Shown: in pieces, positions 40,408 to 51,566 of the stretch | Layout of the letters: every line of letters begins with the position of its first letter | How positions within the stretch are numbered: the first letter of the stretch is position 1 | Made by a program: the position numbers and the translations under genes | The notes under the pieces: generated by a model | What the model saw: only the letters and a program-made list of their open reading frames with translations | What the model was told of the DNA's origin: nothing | The model's database searches: none | DNA from: Asterias rubens | Taxonomy: Eukaryota; Echinodermata; Asteroidea; Forcipulatida; Asteriidae | Assembly: GCF_902459465.1 (NCBI RefSeq) | Contig: NC_047067.1 | Coordinates: 12,040,840 to 12,104,839, forward strand | Direction: 5' to 3' | Length of the DNA: 64,000 nt

Positions 40408-42557
40408 TTAGACAAAACTAGTCCTACCATTTATCTTTCCGAAGATCTCAACTTCGCACATACTCAGTCGTGTGGTGCCTTCGATGAAGACGTAACGACC
40501 CAGTATATCGCGTTGGCAATCTATAAGAAAGGGGGCGTGGCTGGTTACATCTTCAAGACGGAGGGGGCTACCACACGCTGCTCCTGAATATCTTGTTGAC
40601 TCTGCGCTCACAAACACCTGTGCTCCCTTCATTTTGATCCCTGCATCGAATGAAGCAGAATTTTAGTTCCTATAGGTAAATTATCTAGGGATGACGTCAT
40701 CTTACGTTTAAGATGTCAATTTATCTCAGGTTTTAACAAGTTGGATGGCACCTCTGGAGCTCCGTACATTACAGACTGCCTTGAATCAGATAACGGTAGA
40801 CATTGTACATTTCCAGAATAGTAATAGTTATTTGGGCAGTGTCACCTTTGTATAGTCAACTACTGTAACAATAAAACTGCAGCCACAGGACCAAGTTTAC
40901 ACTATTCAAAAGACCAAAATAAACCCTGTCCCACACACAAGAAAACACTCAAGTAATTTATGTCGTGTGTTTTTTTCGGAGTAGGACCAATCAACTGCAG
41001 CCGAAGGTTTTGAGTGCACCAATTCAACAGAATGCTGAAATTTGTTAAAAGTTGAATCTAAATGAATCAGAAAACACTTAAATATCTGTCAGCATATGAC
41101 AAAAATATGCATGGATTGCACATGACGTCACTGACCACCATCTTTGATGTAAAACAATGGGAAAGTGGTACACGTTTACGCACTGTGCAGCACGACACTC
41201 GGCCAATGATAGCCATTTAGTGTACGAGCGTGTATGTAAGGCCACCGGGGCTAGACCAATGATATAGCCTCTCACGCGTGCACGTATGATCAAAACTGGC
41301 GGCTAATGCAGGGGTTGTAAACCTACATTCGACTAAGTCTGGATAGGGGCTGATGACGACCTTCACAACGACGAGATTATCTCCAAGGTCAACCATCCAC
41401 CAAGGGTTGATCTCCTCATCTAAGACAAAATGATGGAAATGCAAAATTGTCAAAATAATGTTGTCATCAAGCAGGATAACTGTCTGAAAGGCACTGGGAA
41501 CCTTAGGTCAAAGACCAGGGCCTAATTTCATAAAGCCTGTAAGCACAACAATTTGCTAAGCATGAATTTTCTTCAGGATTAAAAAAAAATAAAAACAGGA
41601 TCACCAACCAAATTTCTACGTGATATCCAGGATTTTTACAAGCAAACAACAGCTGAATGCCAGTAACAAACAATCTGCAACAAATTAAAACTTGGTTGGT
41701 GATTTTGTTTTTATCAACGAAGAATATAATTCAATTCAATTCAATTCAATTCAATTCAATTTATTTATTTCATCACAGATTACAAGTAAAAAGTGGAGAA
41801 AAAAAAATTCCCTGTGTGCACTAAAAGATTTAAATTTGATACTTATATAAAAAAAACATTACATTTTAAAAACACAGAATCTTCATGCTAAGCAAATTTT
41901 TGTGCTTACAGGCTTCATGCAATTGGGCCCAGAATTCTCACTTGGTGTATCCTATACATTATTCATTAAATAAACAATGTGTGAAAACTTTGGCTTAATC
42001 GGTCATCGAAGTTGCAAGAGAACAATGACAGAAAAACACCCTTTTTGCATTACTTCGTGTGCTTTAAGATGCATACTAAAAGGCTTAATCTTAAAAATGT
42101 ATAAAGTGTTTTATTATTTGAGTGTAAACAATTCCCCTTTTTCTCAAAAACTACGAGACTATAGAGGGAGCCGTTTCTAGTTTAAATAATTACCAGTAGT
42201 GTCCAGTGCCTTCAAACCTGTGCAGCCTTTTAGTAAGGAACTCCATTGTCGCCGGACTTGCAATTACAAGGTTGTGGGTTTTTTAGAGTCTCCCAAGCTA
42301 ACCGCATGGTTTCACAATGACTAGAATAGTATTGTCGCCAAGGTACTGAATGGCATTGTTTTGATTTGTGCAATTCATCAATGTTTGTTCTATCTATTTA
42401 GGCTGTACACCTTTTTTATATTTTCACAGAAGGTATAAAACATACGTACTAGTCTGACTACAGGTGAAGTCCAGGACACCATCCACTGAAGCTGACGCGT
42501 TATGGGTAAGAACGCTGCTCTGCCAGGTCGGTTGTCCTGCAAGAATTGGATCCTGCC
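40408..42557 (-). CDS. Exons 9-11: second FTP (F5/8C-like) domain
   Basis: Exon 9 (42557-42450) reads AGQPTWQSSVLTHNASASVD and FTCSQT. Exon 10 (41419-41327) reads EEINPWWMVDLGDNL and VVISPYPDLVE. Exon 11 (40640-40408) reads KMKGAQVFVSAES, AACGSP and LGRYVFIEGTTRLSMCEVEI, then a stop. All junctions are phase 1. This is the complete ~145-residue FTP fold, with the usual Cys before the last strand. Confidence 0.85.
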
Positions 42558-45500
42558 CTGTAATAGTAAAACACAGAAACAGTGTTCGAAGTATACAAAA
42601 CATTTTACGGAAACACTATGGATGCCACATGAATAAAACAAATCTCTCTTTGTACATGATAAGTTATCATGTACTTACGTACGTGACGAGTTATCGTGTA
42701 CGTACACGATAAGTTATCATGTACGTGCACGACAAGTTATCATTATTATGTACGTACACGATACGTTTTAAGTTTATTCTTGTACGTACATTATAAACTA
42801 TCATGTACGTAAATGAGGTCAACCTACTGACTTGCCTTTAACGAAAGCAGACACCCCACAGAATGCCAAGATGCCTTGTTTTCCTTCAATGCCGAGGCTG
42901 AGATACCGACCGTAAGCTTCACCTTCGCATATAACATCGACGCCTACCACGACGATCGGACTACCGCACGGTTCACCAGAGCCTTTATCCAGGCTGCTGC
43001 TCACGCGAAATTGAGCTCCGATGACATTGGTCTCTGGAAAAAATAACAAATTTACACGGTACTCAGATACTAAGTTGTCAAAATAACATAGGCTACCTAT
43101 AGCAAGCAAATACACATAGTGTTACCGCAAACTAAATACGTATTAATATTAAAATTGTAATTCTTACTTGCCATTTCGCAGGGTAAGATGGCCAGTCTTT
43201 CGATTTGGTAACTCTTCCCCATGTCAACAGTCCACCATGGCTCATACTCAAAGTCTGGTTTAAATTTAAATCAAACAAATACAATGTTAACAGGAACATA
43301 ATACCTTCAGTTTTTTGAAACGTTCTATTCATGTAATCCTAGTTTGATATCTACAATAAAACTATAAAGTACACATTTTTTTCAAAAGGTGCACTGGTAG
43401 CGCTTTCAGATACCGCCGAAAATCCGGAGCAAAACGCAAAACGCTACACTGACGCGCACGTTTTCACGTTTTTCATTTGCCTCCTTTGACCTCAGTGAGG
43501 GTGCTTTTTGACCCCAGTGAGGGCGCTTTTTGACCACAGTGAGTGCGCTTTTTGACCGAGTGAGGGCGCTTTTGACCCCAGTGAGTGCGCTTTTGACCCA
43601 TGTGAGGGTGCTTTTTGACCCCAGTGAGGGCGCTTTTTGACCCCAGTGAGGGCGCTTTTTGACCCCAGTGAGGGCGCTTTTTAAGCGTGTGACGTCACAA
43701 GCCAGGGGTAGGAAGAATAATCAGTAATTGGAATAAACAATCTGAAAAACGTTTCTGACAAAAAACGTTTCTCAGTATTTGTGGGTGATCAAAATGTTTT
43801 TAAAACAACAATAAAAAAACATCACTACGAAGTGAAAGATTCTCAACATGCTTTATACAATCGAAAAATGCTATCATTATTATAAGCGATTTCTAAGTGT
43901 GCATCTTCCATATGAGCAGATCCGTTATAATAGTTGACTACAAACAATGTGACGTGACTATAAATCGCCAGCAGGTTACAATATATCCTTTGAGGGAGTG
44001 TTTGCTCTGAAAAGAGCCGGTTTGGTCTCGACGTTTCAAGGAGTATACTCTGCTCGTCTTTAGGAGAAATGCAACATAAAGAATGTGTATGTTGTTGTTG
44101 TTACCTGTGCTCATTCTGGTGTTTGATTTAAGATCTACCCCAAACTGACCGAATCCAGGGGACGAGGTTGAGCTTTGGACCGCCTCCGTTCCATGTGACA
44201 AAACATCTGTATCAGGACATTGGGTATAAATTGTTCGTATCAATGAGTATGAGAAAATACAGTTAGCTGTTGCAAAATGCTTCCCAACTAAAATTACCTG
44301 TTCGTGTTCATTGTACTGTCAATTATAGCGTTCGAAAAAGACTCTGCTAGGGTCGAAACGTCAGGCCATAACTATTGTTTGCATCAAACAAATATGTTGA
44401 GAGAAATCATACTTTGCTAGATTGTTAACATGTTCGATCACTGATATCATTTTCGCTGTGATTTTGATTTGTATCGCTGTGACAATCATCGTTACGTACC
44501 GTCATGTTTGATGGACGGTAACGTAAAAGTATACAAAGCCATTGCGACGTACATTTGTTTCGTCGCTATCAATTAAGGGGAACGTTGCCTTCGGATTGGG
44601 CGCTTTTGGCTGTGACAAAAAAAAATGTTTATAACTTTAGAATAAAACATGAATTTGTTTTAACATTGTTTCACAATCCACAAAAAAATATGTGAACATT
44701 CAAATGTGAGCGTCTTTTCTTCTTGAAGATTGCCTGGATCTGGAACTGCGTCGATTTCACAAACTCTTCCTAACTTAGGATTAATCTTATGACTTAGGAC
44801 GAGTCCCAACCCTGCACTGTAGCATGTAAGTCTTAAGAGTAATCCTAAGTTAGGACGAGTTACTCGTCCTACTCGAGATAAGACGAGTCCCAAATCTTTG
44901 TGAAATCGACGGCTGGTTGCCTAGCCTGAAAATTGCCTCATGTGGCATGGTTCTTTACCTCTGTCGATCCAGTCGACGCGCCCTCCCTTCCCAAAGGCTA
45001 CGATGGGCTGGCTCAACCTCACTCCTTGGAGAATACTTTCTAGATCTTGCTGCGCAAAGACGAGCCAGCCAGAAACGGGCAATTCTTTTCTCGTCTCCAC
45101 CGAGTGTATTCCAAGCAACTCGGCACTTGATGGGAAAGTTAGCCTGTCAATATTCAGTTGAGACTGGGTTATTTGATGATGGTATTGTACTGTTCCTCTT
45201 TATTTTAAAGGCACTGAAGCCAAAACCTTTGGTAATTTTTAAAGACCAGTAAAATAAAAAAAATCCGTGAACATTTTGCAAAGTTGCAAGAGATTAATGA
45301 AAGAAAAACACACTCTTTGAACAAATGTTTGTGCATTCAGATGGATAATAAAAGGTTTCGAAGGCCTGAAGTATTTTAATGTTTGATTGAGAAATTACGT
45401 ATTTAAAATAAAAATACACTTCAGAGGGAGCCGTTTCTCACAATGTTTTATCAACAGCCATCCAGTGTTCATTACCAAGTAAGTTTTTACGCTAATATTT

Positions 45501-48500
45501 GTTTTTGAGTAAGTTACCAAGAGTTTCCAGTGCCTTCAAATCTGTAGACAATACAAACTGAATACTAGTTGGAAAAGGGGCTGTCAAGACTATCAAAAGT
45601 ATAAAAACTGCAACGAAAGCGGACATATTTTAAAGAGAACCAGTTGGGTCTAAAAAAAAAAAAAAAAATAAATAAATAAAAAAAATATATTCTAAGATCG
45701 TTTTAGATGACGTAATTAAAGCCATTGGATCATTTCGGTAAACAGTATTGTCCGAGGCCCGCACTTCGTGTATCACAACTTCTATATAAAATAACAAACC
45801 TGTGGAAATTTAGGCTCAGTCGGTCATCGGAGTCGGGAGAAAATAACGGGAAAACCCACCCTTGTTTCCGCACGTTTCGCCGTGCCATGTTTATAATAAA
45901 TCCGTAATTCTCGCTAACGAGAATTTATATTGTTTTGATGTTTTCTCAAAAAGTAAAGCATTTCATGGAATAATATTTCAAGAGAAGTCTTTCACCATTA
46001 CCTTCTGTACACCCTGTAAATTATTTGTAAATCTGTGAACGTTTATTTTGTGTTCTGTACCGAAAGGGTCCAATGGCTTTAATTGTGTCCTAAAACTGTT
46101 AAAGATTAACAATAAGGGGTGGGGGTGGGGGCGGGACACTATTTTGTTGTGTGGTCTTACTCACCCCTGGCGTTCCCAGTTGAGTTTGAACTCAGCATTC
46201 GGGTCTAGATCGGTCCACGGGGAGTTTAGAAGTCGATTGTGGACAAACCATGACGTGTTACTGGAACCTCTGCCGTCAAACGACAGTTCAAGAACTGGAT
46301 CAATCAAATGCTTGCTTCCAACGGAAATGTTGACCTGTGAGTTTGCATAATGTTGAAATATTATCAGTGAACGAAATAAAAGCAATACATAATTTTAAGG
46401 GTTTGAGTACTATTTGCACGACACAAAACACAAACGTCCAGCGATTTACCGTTTACACTCATACACCGTTTAAAGATATGTACGGTAGAAAGCTTTTTTC
46501 TTTCTTTATAATATTAACTGCTGAGATTCTGTGGTTCTTGAAAAAAAAAAAGGAAAACAGTTTCTTAAAAATTGTTTTAACATCAAGTGGATTTACGTGA
46601 CTCACCCGAAAACATTGCTCTGTGATTTTCACTTTTTGTTATCAAAACCTTGACGATTATATCAAGCTGAAACTTTTTACATGTGATTGATATACATGTA
46701 TCTTCACTCACAGTGAGTGGGGATTCATGCCATTGCCAAACAAATTATCTACAAAAGGTTTAAAATCTCCTTAGTTCAATTAACATAGCCAAGTCGGTTT
46801 AAGACCTCGGAAGAAAAAACATTAAAAAATTGTAATCGTTTTGCAGAATTGACCCTTCACCCTATACCCTCTCGCGACCCTCCCCTTCTGCCCCTCTCAT
46901 TTTAAACCATTCCGTCTGTCTATAGGTGGGGCTGTCTGTCCGAGTACCGGCTGTCAGGTCCTACATGCACATTCAACTACAGCTTAAATGTGTGTGTTTT
47001 ATTAACCAGTTGTTCTCGGTGTCACACCAAACCACACCTTTGTTGATTTTCCTTTTAGTTTCGTTCCTTTCTTTGTTTGTACTCACTTGCAAAGAACTTG
47101 GGTTGCATCTCCTTTGTTTGTACAACTAAACTTCACACTTTCATTTCTTGTTTGTCCACAAGTTCCTAAGTCAATATTGATATAAAGCGCGTTTGGGCAC
47201 TTTATTTATTAGAACTTTCGTCAATACGACCATCCACTTACAAGGGAAGTTATAATATGTTTGGTAATCACTCTTAAGATTCATGGCATTAAAAACTCAC
47301 TGGTTGAAAGCCTGTGGCAGCGTTTGATTGTATAAAGCATTTTTGAGAAATGATTCACTTCGAAGAAATGTGGTTACGTAAAAAGAAGTGGTATTTTGTC
47401 AAAATAAAGCTTCTGTCATTAAAATATGTGTTTTGATGAGTGGACTATGAATAAACAATTAACTAAGGTTTAACAAAAATTAGTTTCCATGTTATTAACA
47501 AATTTGCAAATAAGCCCGATCCGAGAGGGCGCTATTCGTGACGTCAATCGAGGCGCGATGAATCGCATGCAGTGCAAACACAAGATAGTGACGCTTCAGC
47601 GCAAATTAAAAACATGCCCTCAAAGTTGAAACAATACTTGATTTTTTTCACGTTAGGCAACTGTTCCTTTAGGTTCGTTACGTCTTTCAGGTACCTTCTT
47701 CGACATTCCCACTAGCTGGAAAAATTGTTGGGATCGCGTCATGTTTTAGAAAAGAACTTTTCTTTTCATGTCAAAATGTGTAGTGTATTCCAGATTTGTT
47801 TGCTGCACAGCTCTGGAAAAGACTTGCAAACTGACCCCGTCTGTATTGCTGCATGCAGCAGCAATACACCTGGTCGACATTGCCGGAAAAATGCAAGAAA
47901 AAAAAACTTTTTCGAAACGCACAACTCACGACTAGGACTTGAATGTAGTTGCACTTACGTGTGTGTTTGATGTTCGACCGAGGCAAAGTCTGCTTCGATT
48001 GACGTCACAATAGGGGTAGGCGAAGTCACCCCCACACAACTTTATTTTTTTTTTAAACATATAAATCGTTAAAAACAATCACTCAAACATTTATTTTATT
48101 GTCCAGGAACATATACTCCAAAAAAAATTATATTTCCAGGTTTAAACTTTTGCAGGAATATTACATTACATGGACAGTGATTAGGGGTTCGTGTCTTTCC
48201 AAAAACTTGATCTAGAAAAGTTATAACCAAAACCCTTTCAGCATTGTCCGTTTACCTGCTGGACACCGAGATTGTTCCAATCCTCAAGAACGTCAAGATT
48301 ATAATACATCTCCTGGTCTGATTGATTGAAGCTGAGTATTTCTACCCAGTTGGTGTCAGTCGATTTACTCATCTTGTCTGCATATTTAGACACTCAGAAT
48401 GAAATTAACATAATCAACGTTTTATAATATTAATTTTCCTTTATGCTATTATATTACGTCCGAAGAAAAAGTTCAAAATGGTTGTGTTCTCACACGGCAC

Positions 48501-50515
48501 TCTGAAGAGTTTGTGATTCTTAATAAAAAATAGACAGTATGCATACAGTTTCTTGGCTTACGATATACGATGGGTCGTTCTATAAGGGTGTTGGGCTATT
48601 TGTTCGAGTTCCCTAAAAGGTCCATTCCAATCTTACAGCAACATTGAATAGAATATCATCCACAATTAATTTTTTGAAGCATAATTGTCTGTGTGCTGAT
48701 GATAATAAATTATGACGCAAAATGCATAGGTATTTCTAATCACTTTGAATCCGGAGTCACATTTTTCCATATTGTGTACTGAATTAAACTGGCTTACTTT
48801 CAGAACTAGTCGTTTGACCAATACAATTTTAAGGTATTTTTAGTCATACTTTTAAAGAAATTATAGTTAATAATTTTGCAGACTTTATGAAATCGCAAAC
48901 AAAAAGAGATCAGAAATTGACAATAAAACGTCGCGTCCTACCGCAATTGAAGTGGCGTTTAATGACATCAGGTTCAGCGTCAAAGAACGGCTGTTTAGAG
49001 TGCACATGCCGATACACATGCTGTACAGGTTTAATGTTAACTCCTCCAAGCATAATCATGGAACAGTCGCAGGGTTCAGCAGGAGAAACTGTGACCCATT
49101 TCATCGTCATGTCTTGACTTTGCTCATGGCCGACTGAGCAGGTATGAGCATTTATGGTTACCAGACAGAGAGCTGTTGATAAATTAACATTTTTGAAGGA
49201 AATGTTTATAAGAATATAGATTTGTATAATTATAATAGATTGATCAATGTTGCAATTTTTATGGATTTTGCATAGTAACTGCTTTTGCATAATTTGGAGC
49301 TTCTGGTAATGAGGTTTATTGATCAAGAATGGTCTTCAAAGTGCTTGATTGGCAGAAGTATTATTATTTTCATAAATATTCGTTGTTTTTTTTGGGAGGT
49401 CAAATTTATACGACTTTTTCATGTTTTGACCTTTTGATCATTACGTAGGCCTATGAAATTGCTATTAAGGACATTACAAATCTGAGCAATCGATTGTGTG
49501 CATTGTCACAAAATATATAAACGAGGTGAAAATCTGAACGAGAGGTTAAAGCCACTAAATGTTTAAACTCTGCGACAATACACGAAGGAAATGCATCCAA
49601 TAATTGTCTTATAAATTATAGCTCGCACATATTTATTCCTGTCCATTGAATAATGCAAAAACAGAAACGAAAACTTTTCCAACCTACACCGATTTTTGTT
49701 TCAAAAACACCATCTAAACAACGTGGATGGTTACACGTTTTTTAGGCGGGAAAAGAGTTGTTGTTGACAACGATGCTGCGAAGTGTCCAATAGTTATCAA
49801 TGTTGGACTCCTAATAGTGAAGTCTGTTAGCGTCACATCATAGTTTCAAAATAAAGTATGACAAATGGGCGGGGACATTTTTTTGGACAACGATGCTACG
49901 AGGTGTCCAATATAGTCCAATCAGTGTTGGACTCAAATGTTGAATTTTGGAGGGTCGCGGCAAAATGACAAAATTAAGATTACCTGTGATGCGCGTTCCG
50001 CCAATCAAACGTCAAAGGATCTGTGTATCTAGTTTATAATGCCTGCTAAAGACGTCTTTTTTCACACTACCGGTGTCTCATGGAAATCTGTGAATCTTGT
50101 TTTATTTAATATATAGGCTAAACCTTCGTGTTTTACATTTTGATTGTTTTTCTTGTATTGTTTACTCCTTGTATTGTTTATTTGATCTCTTGTTAATTTA
50201 AATGCAATTCAGCCCTTGGCTGCGATGGTCTTTGTTTTTAATAAACCATTTTGAATCAAATCAAATCAAAATGGGAAATTAGCACGGGCCGAAAGAGGAT
50301 TATTCAATAGAGGGCGCTATCAGAAGAAGATTGTACACACATTTCGCCGTATTGAGGTCGGGGATATCCTGCCACACCGGCACTGAATATTCAAATTTTA
50401 AATTAGACTCACCAACTATCAGCAAGCTCATTATCACAACAGCCATGATTCCTCTATCTATGAATAAACCAAACAGTATCTTCAGAGCGTTGAGTAATAA
50501 ACCTAAAGATACCAT
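40408..50515 (-). CDS. Secreted lectin-like protein with two F5/8C-fucolectin domains, eleven exons
   Basis: Exons (minus): 50515-50413, 49133-48942, 48377-48256, 46334-46165, 45143-44959, 44206-44105, 43254-43168, 43033-42836, 42557-42450, 41419-41327, 40640-40408. All junction phases agree and the total is 1,593 nt (530 aa) from the ATG at 50515, or 507 aa from the ATG at 50446. Order: hydrophobic signal peptide; a 64-residue Cys module; an unnamed domain with WFVHNRLLNSPWTDL and GWLVF; two tandem fucolectin/tachylectin-4/pentraxin-1 (FTP) domains, each three exons. The FTP marks are AVQSS or TWQSS, EPWWTVDMG or NPWWMVDLG, GAQ(F/V), CGSP, GRY and a closing CEVEIFG. F-type lectins bind fucose in innate recognition, but the Arg-x-Asp part of the fucose site is not visible here. 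One intron uses GC-AG sites. Function is inferred. Confidence 0.85.
41517..41936. repeat. Family D MITE nested in family A
   Basis: GGGCCTAATTTCATAAAGCC to GGCTTCATGCAATTGGGCCC, with foreign sequence in its right arm. Confidence 0.8.
41727..41880 (-). repeat. LINE-like 3' tail with (ATTGA)n
   Basis: On the minus strand it ends in CTGTGATGAAATAAATAAAT followed by six ATTGA units. This resembles the short-repeat tails of CR1/L2-type LINEs. No coding part is present. Confidence 0.5.
42650..42820. repeat. Palindromic GTACGTACACGATAAGTTAT repeat
   Basis: Four to five imperfect units of GATAAGTTATCATGTACGTA and its inverse. It lies in intron 8. Confidence 0.85.
42836..44206 (-). CDS. Exons 6-8: first FTP (F5/8C-like) domain
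   Basis: Exon 6 (44206-44105) reads HGTEAVQSSTSSPGFGQFGV. Exon 7 (43254-43168) reads FEYEPWWTVDMGKSYQIERL. Exon 8 (43033-42836) reads NVIGAQFRVSSSLDKGSGEP, CGSPIVV, YGRYLSLGIEG and FCGVSAFVK. Every exon is a multiple of three in phase 1-1. Exon 8 ends at AAAG-GCAAGTCAG, a GC donor; the nearby GT would break the frame. Exon 6 lacks the His expected in fucose-binding members. Confidence 0.85.
43488..43685. repeat. ~24-bp minisatellite, about eight units
   Basis: The unit is GACCCCAGTGAGGGCGCTTT plus T's, with small variants. It lies in intron 6. Confidence 0.95.
44573..44640. repeat. Family H end fragment
   Basis: TTAAGGGGAACGTTGCCTTC and the following bases match only the left end of family H. 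Confidence 0.55.
44752..44916. repeat. Family G MITE
   Basis: GTCGATTTCACAAACTCTTC to CAAATCTTTGTGAAATCGAC, with inner TTAGGA and CCTAAGTTAGGACGAG words. It lies in intron 5, about 40 bp past the exon 5 donor. Confidence 0.85.
44959..48377 (-). CDS. Exons 3-5: unnamed W-rich extracellular domain
   Basis: Exon 3 (48377-48256) reads TNWVEILSFNQSDQEMYYNL. Exon 4 (46334-46165) reads DPVLELSFDGRGSSNTSWFV then LLNSPWTDL. Exon 5 (45143-44959) reads SGWLVFAQQDLES and PIVAFGKGGRVDWID. The phases are 1-0, 0-2 and 2-1. I recall invertebrate extracellular proteins with a W-F-x-x-x-R-L-x-x-S-x-W-x-D-(L/I) stretch followed by G-W-(L/F)-V and P-(I/A)-(V/L), but cannot name the family. It sits N-terminal to the lectin domains and is probably part of the ligand-binding ectodomain (inference). 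Confidence 0.75.
45205..45540. repeat. Hairpin MITE, family A, alternative centre
   Basis: TTAAAGGCACTGAAGCCAAA to GAGTTTCCAGTGCCTTCAA. The centre is ATAATAAAAGGTTTCGAAGG. It lies in intron 4, about 60 bp from the exon 5 acceptor. Confidence 0.85.
45716..46082. repeat. Hairpin MITE, family B
   Basis: TTAAAGCCATTGGATCATTT to AAGGGTCCAATGGCTTTAA, with the centre AATTCTCGCTAACGAGAATT. It is also in intron 4. Confidence 0.9.
46340..48250. other. Intron 3 with family E repeat
   Basis: 47218-47670 resembles 11890-12125 (ATGATTCACTTCGAAGAAAT and neighbours). A GCAGCAATACA inverted pair lies at 47848-47865. No exon was found on either strand. Confidence 0.45.
48942..50515 (-). CDS. Exons 1-2: signal peptide and 64-residue Cys module
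   Basis: Exon 1 encodes MAVVIMSLLIV from 50446, or a longer hydrophobic start from 50515, and ends TTG-GTGAGT. Exon 2 (49133-48942) is exactly 64 codons, phase 1-1. It reads MKWVTVSPAEPCDCSMIMLG, then KQPFFDAEPDVIKRHFNC. The three Cys and symmetric phase suggest a shuffled extracellular module, but the family is not recognised. Confidence 0.7.
49140..50405. repeat. Intron 1 with LINE-like 3' end
   Basis: About 50030-50270 (plus) ends GGCTGCGATGGTCTTTG, TAATAAACC and an (ATCAA)n tail, resembling a 3'-truncated LINE. A GACAACGATGCT(G/A)CGA(A/G)GTGTCC word is repeated at 49778 and 49888. Confidence 0.45.
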
Positions 50516-50579
50516 ACAAAGTGGGGAATCCTTGAGAACCCATCGACCAAAATCGAAGATGCTGGTGCATTTACACTCG

Positions 50580-50941
50580 GGTTCGTTCGATTAGCTTCCC
50601 AAGGGCTAAACGAACGATCACTCACCCTCTCGTAGTGACGTCATGCTGCACGTCGAGCCAGCCCCAAGTGAACCACTCCACAAGCGGGAGCACTAGGGGC
50701 TGACCCGGGCGCTAATTTTTTTCCCAAACGATATTGCAATGATTTGGTAAAAAAGTTTGCCAATTTCATTATGACGTAATTTTGACGGAAAGAGCCAGTT
50801 TTGACGGAAAGGGGAAACAAATACTGCAATGTCGTTTGGGAAAACAAAAATTCGCGACCCGGGTGAGCCCCTGGAATGGCGTCAAAGCTGTTCGAACCTA
50901 CCGGGGCAGACCGGGGTCGACCCAGGGAAGCTAAACGAACG
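50580..50941. repeat. TIR element family F
   Basis: GTTCGTTCGATTAGCTTCCC to GGGAAGCTAAACGAACGC, with GGGGCTGACCCGGG and CCCGGGTGAGCCCC inside. It lies 65 bp upstream of the lectin ATG at 50515, so it may overlap the promoter. Confidence 0.85.
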
Positions 50942-51178
50942 CGGCCTATAAAAACTCAAGGAGGGCCTGGTGCCTTTCTGGGTCAAGGTGACCCGAAATA
51001 TGCGTGGAAATGAACCAACAATGGTCAAACCGACGTAGAATCCCGGAGCAAAAATTCAATATTTAAACAAGTTTTTGACTACCGTAGATGCATCAGGTTT
51101 CACTGGAACCCGAATTCTATAGGTCAATTTTCAGTGGGGGTTGCTTTAGTGCATCTTACAAGCTTGTTGAACTTTTAT

Positions 51179-51566
51179 TTAAAGGCAGTGGACACTATTG
51201 GTAATTACTCAAAATAATTATTAGCATAAAACCTCACTTGGTAACGAGTAATGGGGAGAGGTTGATGGTACAAAACATTGTGAGAAACGGCTCCCTCTGA
51301 AGTGCCATCGTTTTCGAGAAAGAAGTAATTTTCCACGAATTTGATTTTGAGACCTCAGATTTAGAACTTGATGTCTCGAAATCAAGCATCTAAACGCACA
51401 CAGCTTCGTGTGATAAGAATGTATTCTTCTTTCATTATTATCTCACAATTTTGATGACCGATTGAGCTCAATTTTTCACATGTTTGTTATTTTATGCATA
51501 TGTTGAGATACACCAACTATGAAGGCTAATCTTTGACAATTACCATAAGTGTCTAGTGTCTATAAA
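51179..51566. repeat. Hairpin MITE, family A
   Basis: TTAAAGGCAGTGGACACTAT to AAGTGTCTAGTGTCTATAAA. A truncated second copy (TAAAGGCAGTACCATCGGTA) follows to about 51740. Confidence 0.9.

Larger units (their letters stand above)
41486..42216. repeat. Family A MITE split by nested elements
   Basis: GAAAGGCACTGGGAACCTTA at the left and AGTGTCCAGTGCCTTC at the right, in intron 10. Its left arm is interrupted at 41517 by a family D hairpin (to 41936). That hairpin in turn contains a LINE-like 3' tail at 41727-41880. Confidence 0.8.

Noticed and set aside
42832..42836. GT donor for lectin exon 8 (GGCAA-GTCAGT)
   Set aside because: It gives phase 2 and makes exon 9 read out of frame; the GC donor four bases earlier keeps the frame.
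43488..43685. CRISPR-like regularly spaced repeat
   Set aside because: Units are directly adjacent with no unique spacers, in a eukaryotic intron; it is a minisatellite.
48910..49326. 138-codon continuous minus-strand gene
   Set aside because: Only 49133-48942 is bounded by phase-matching splice sites and joins the lectin model; the upstream part is AT-rich intron.
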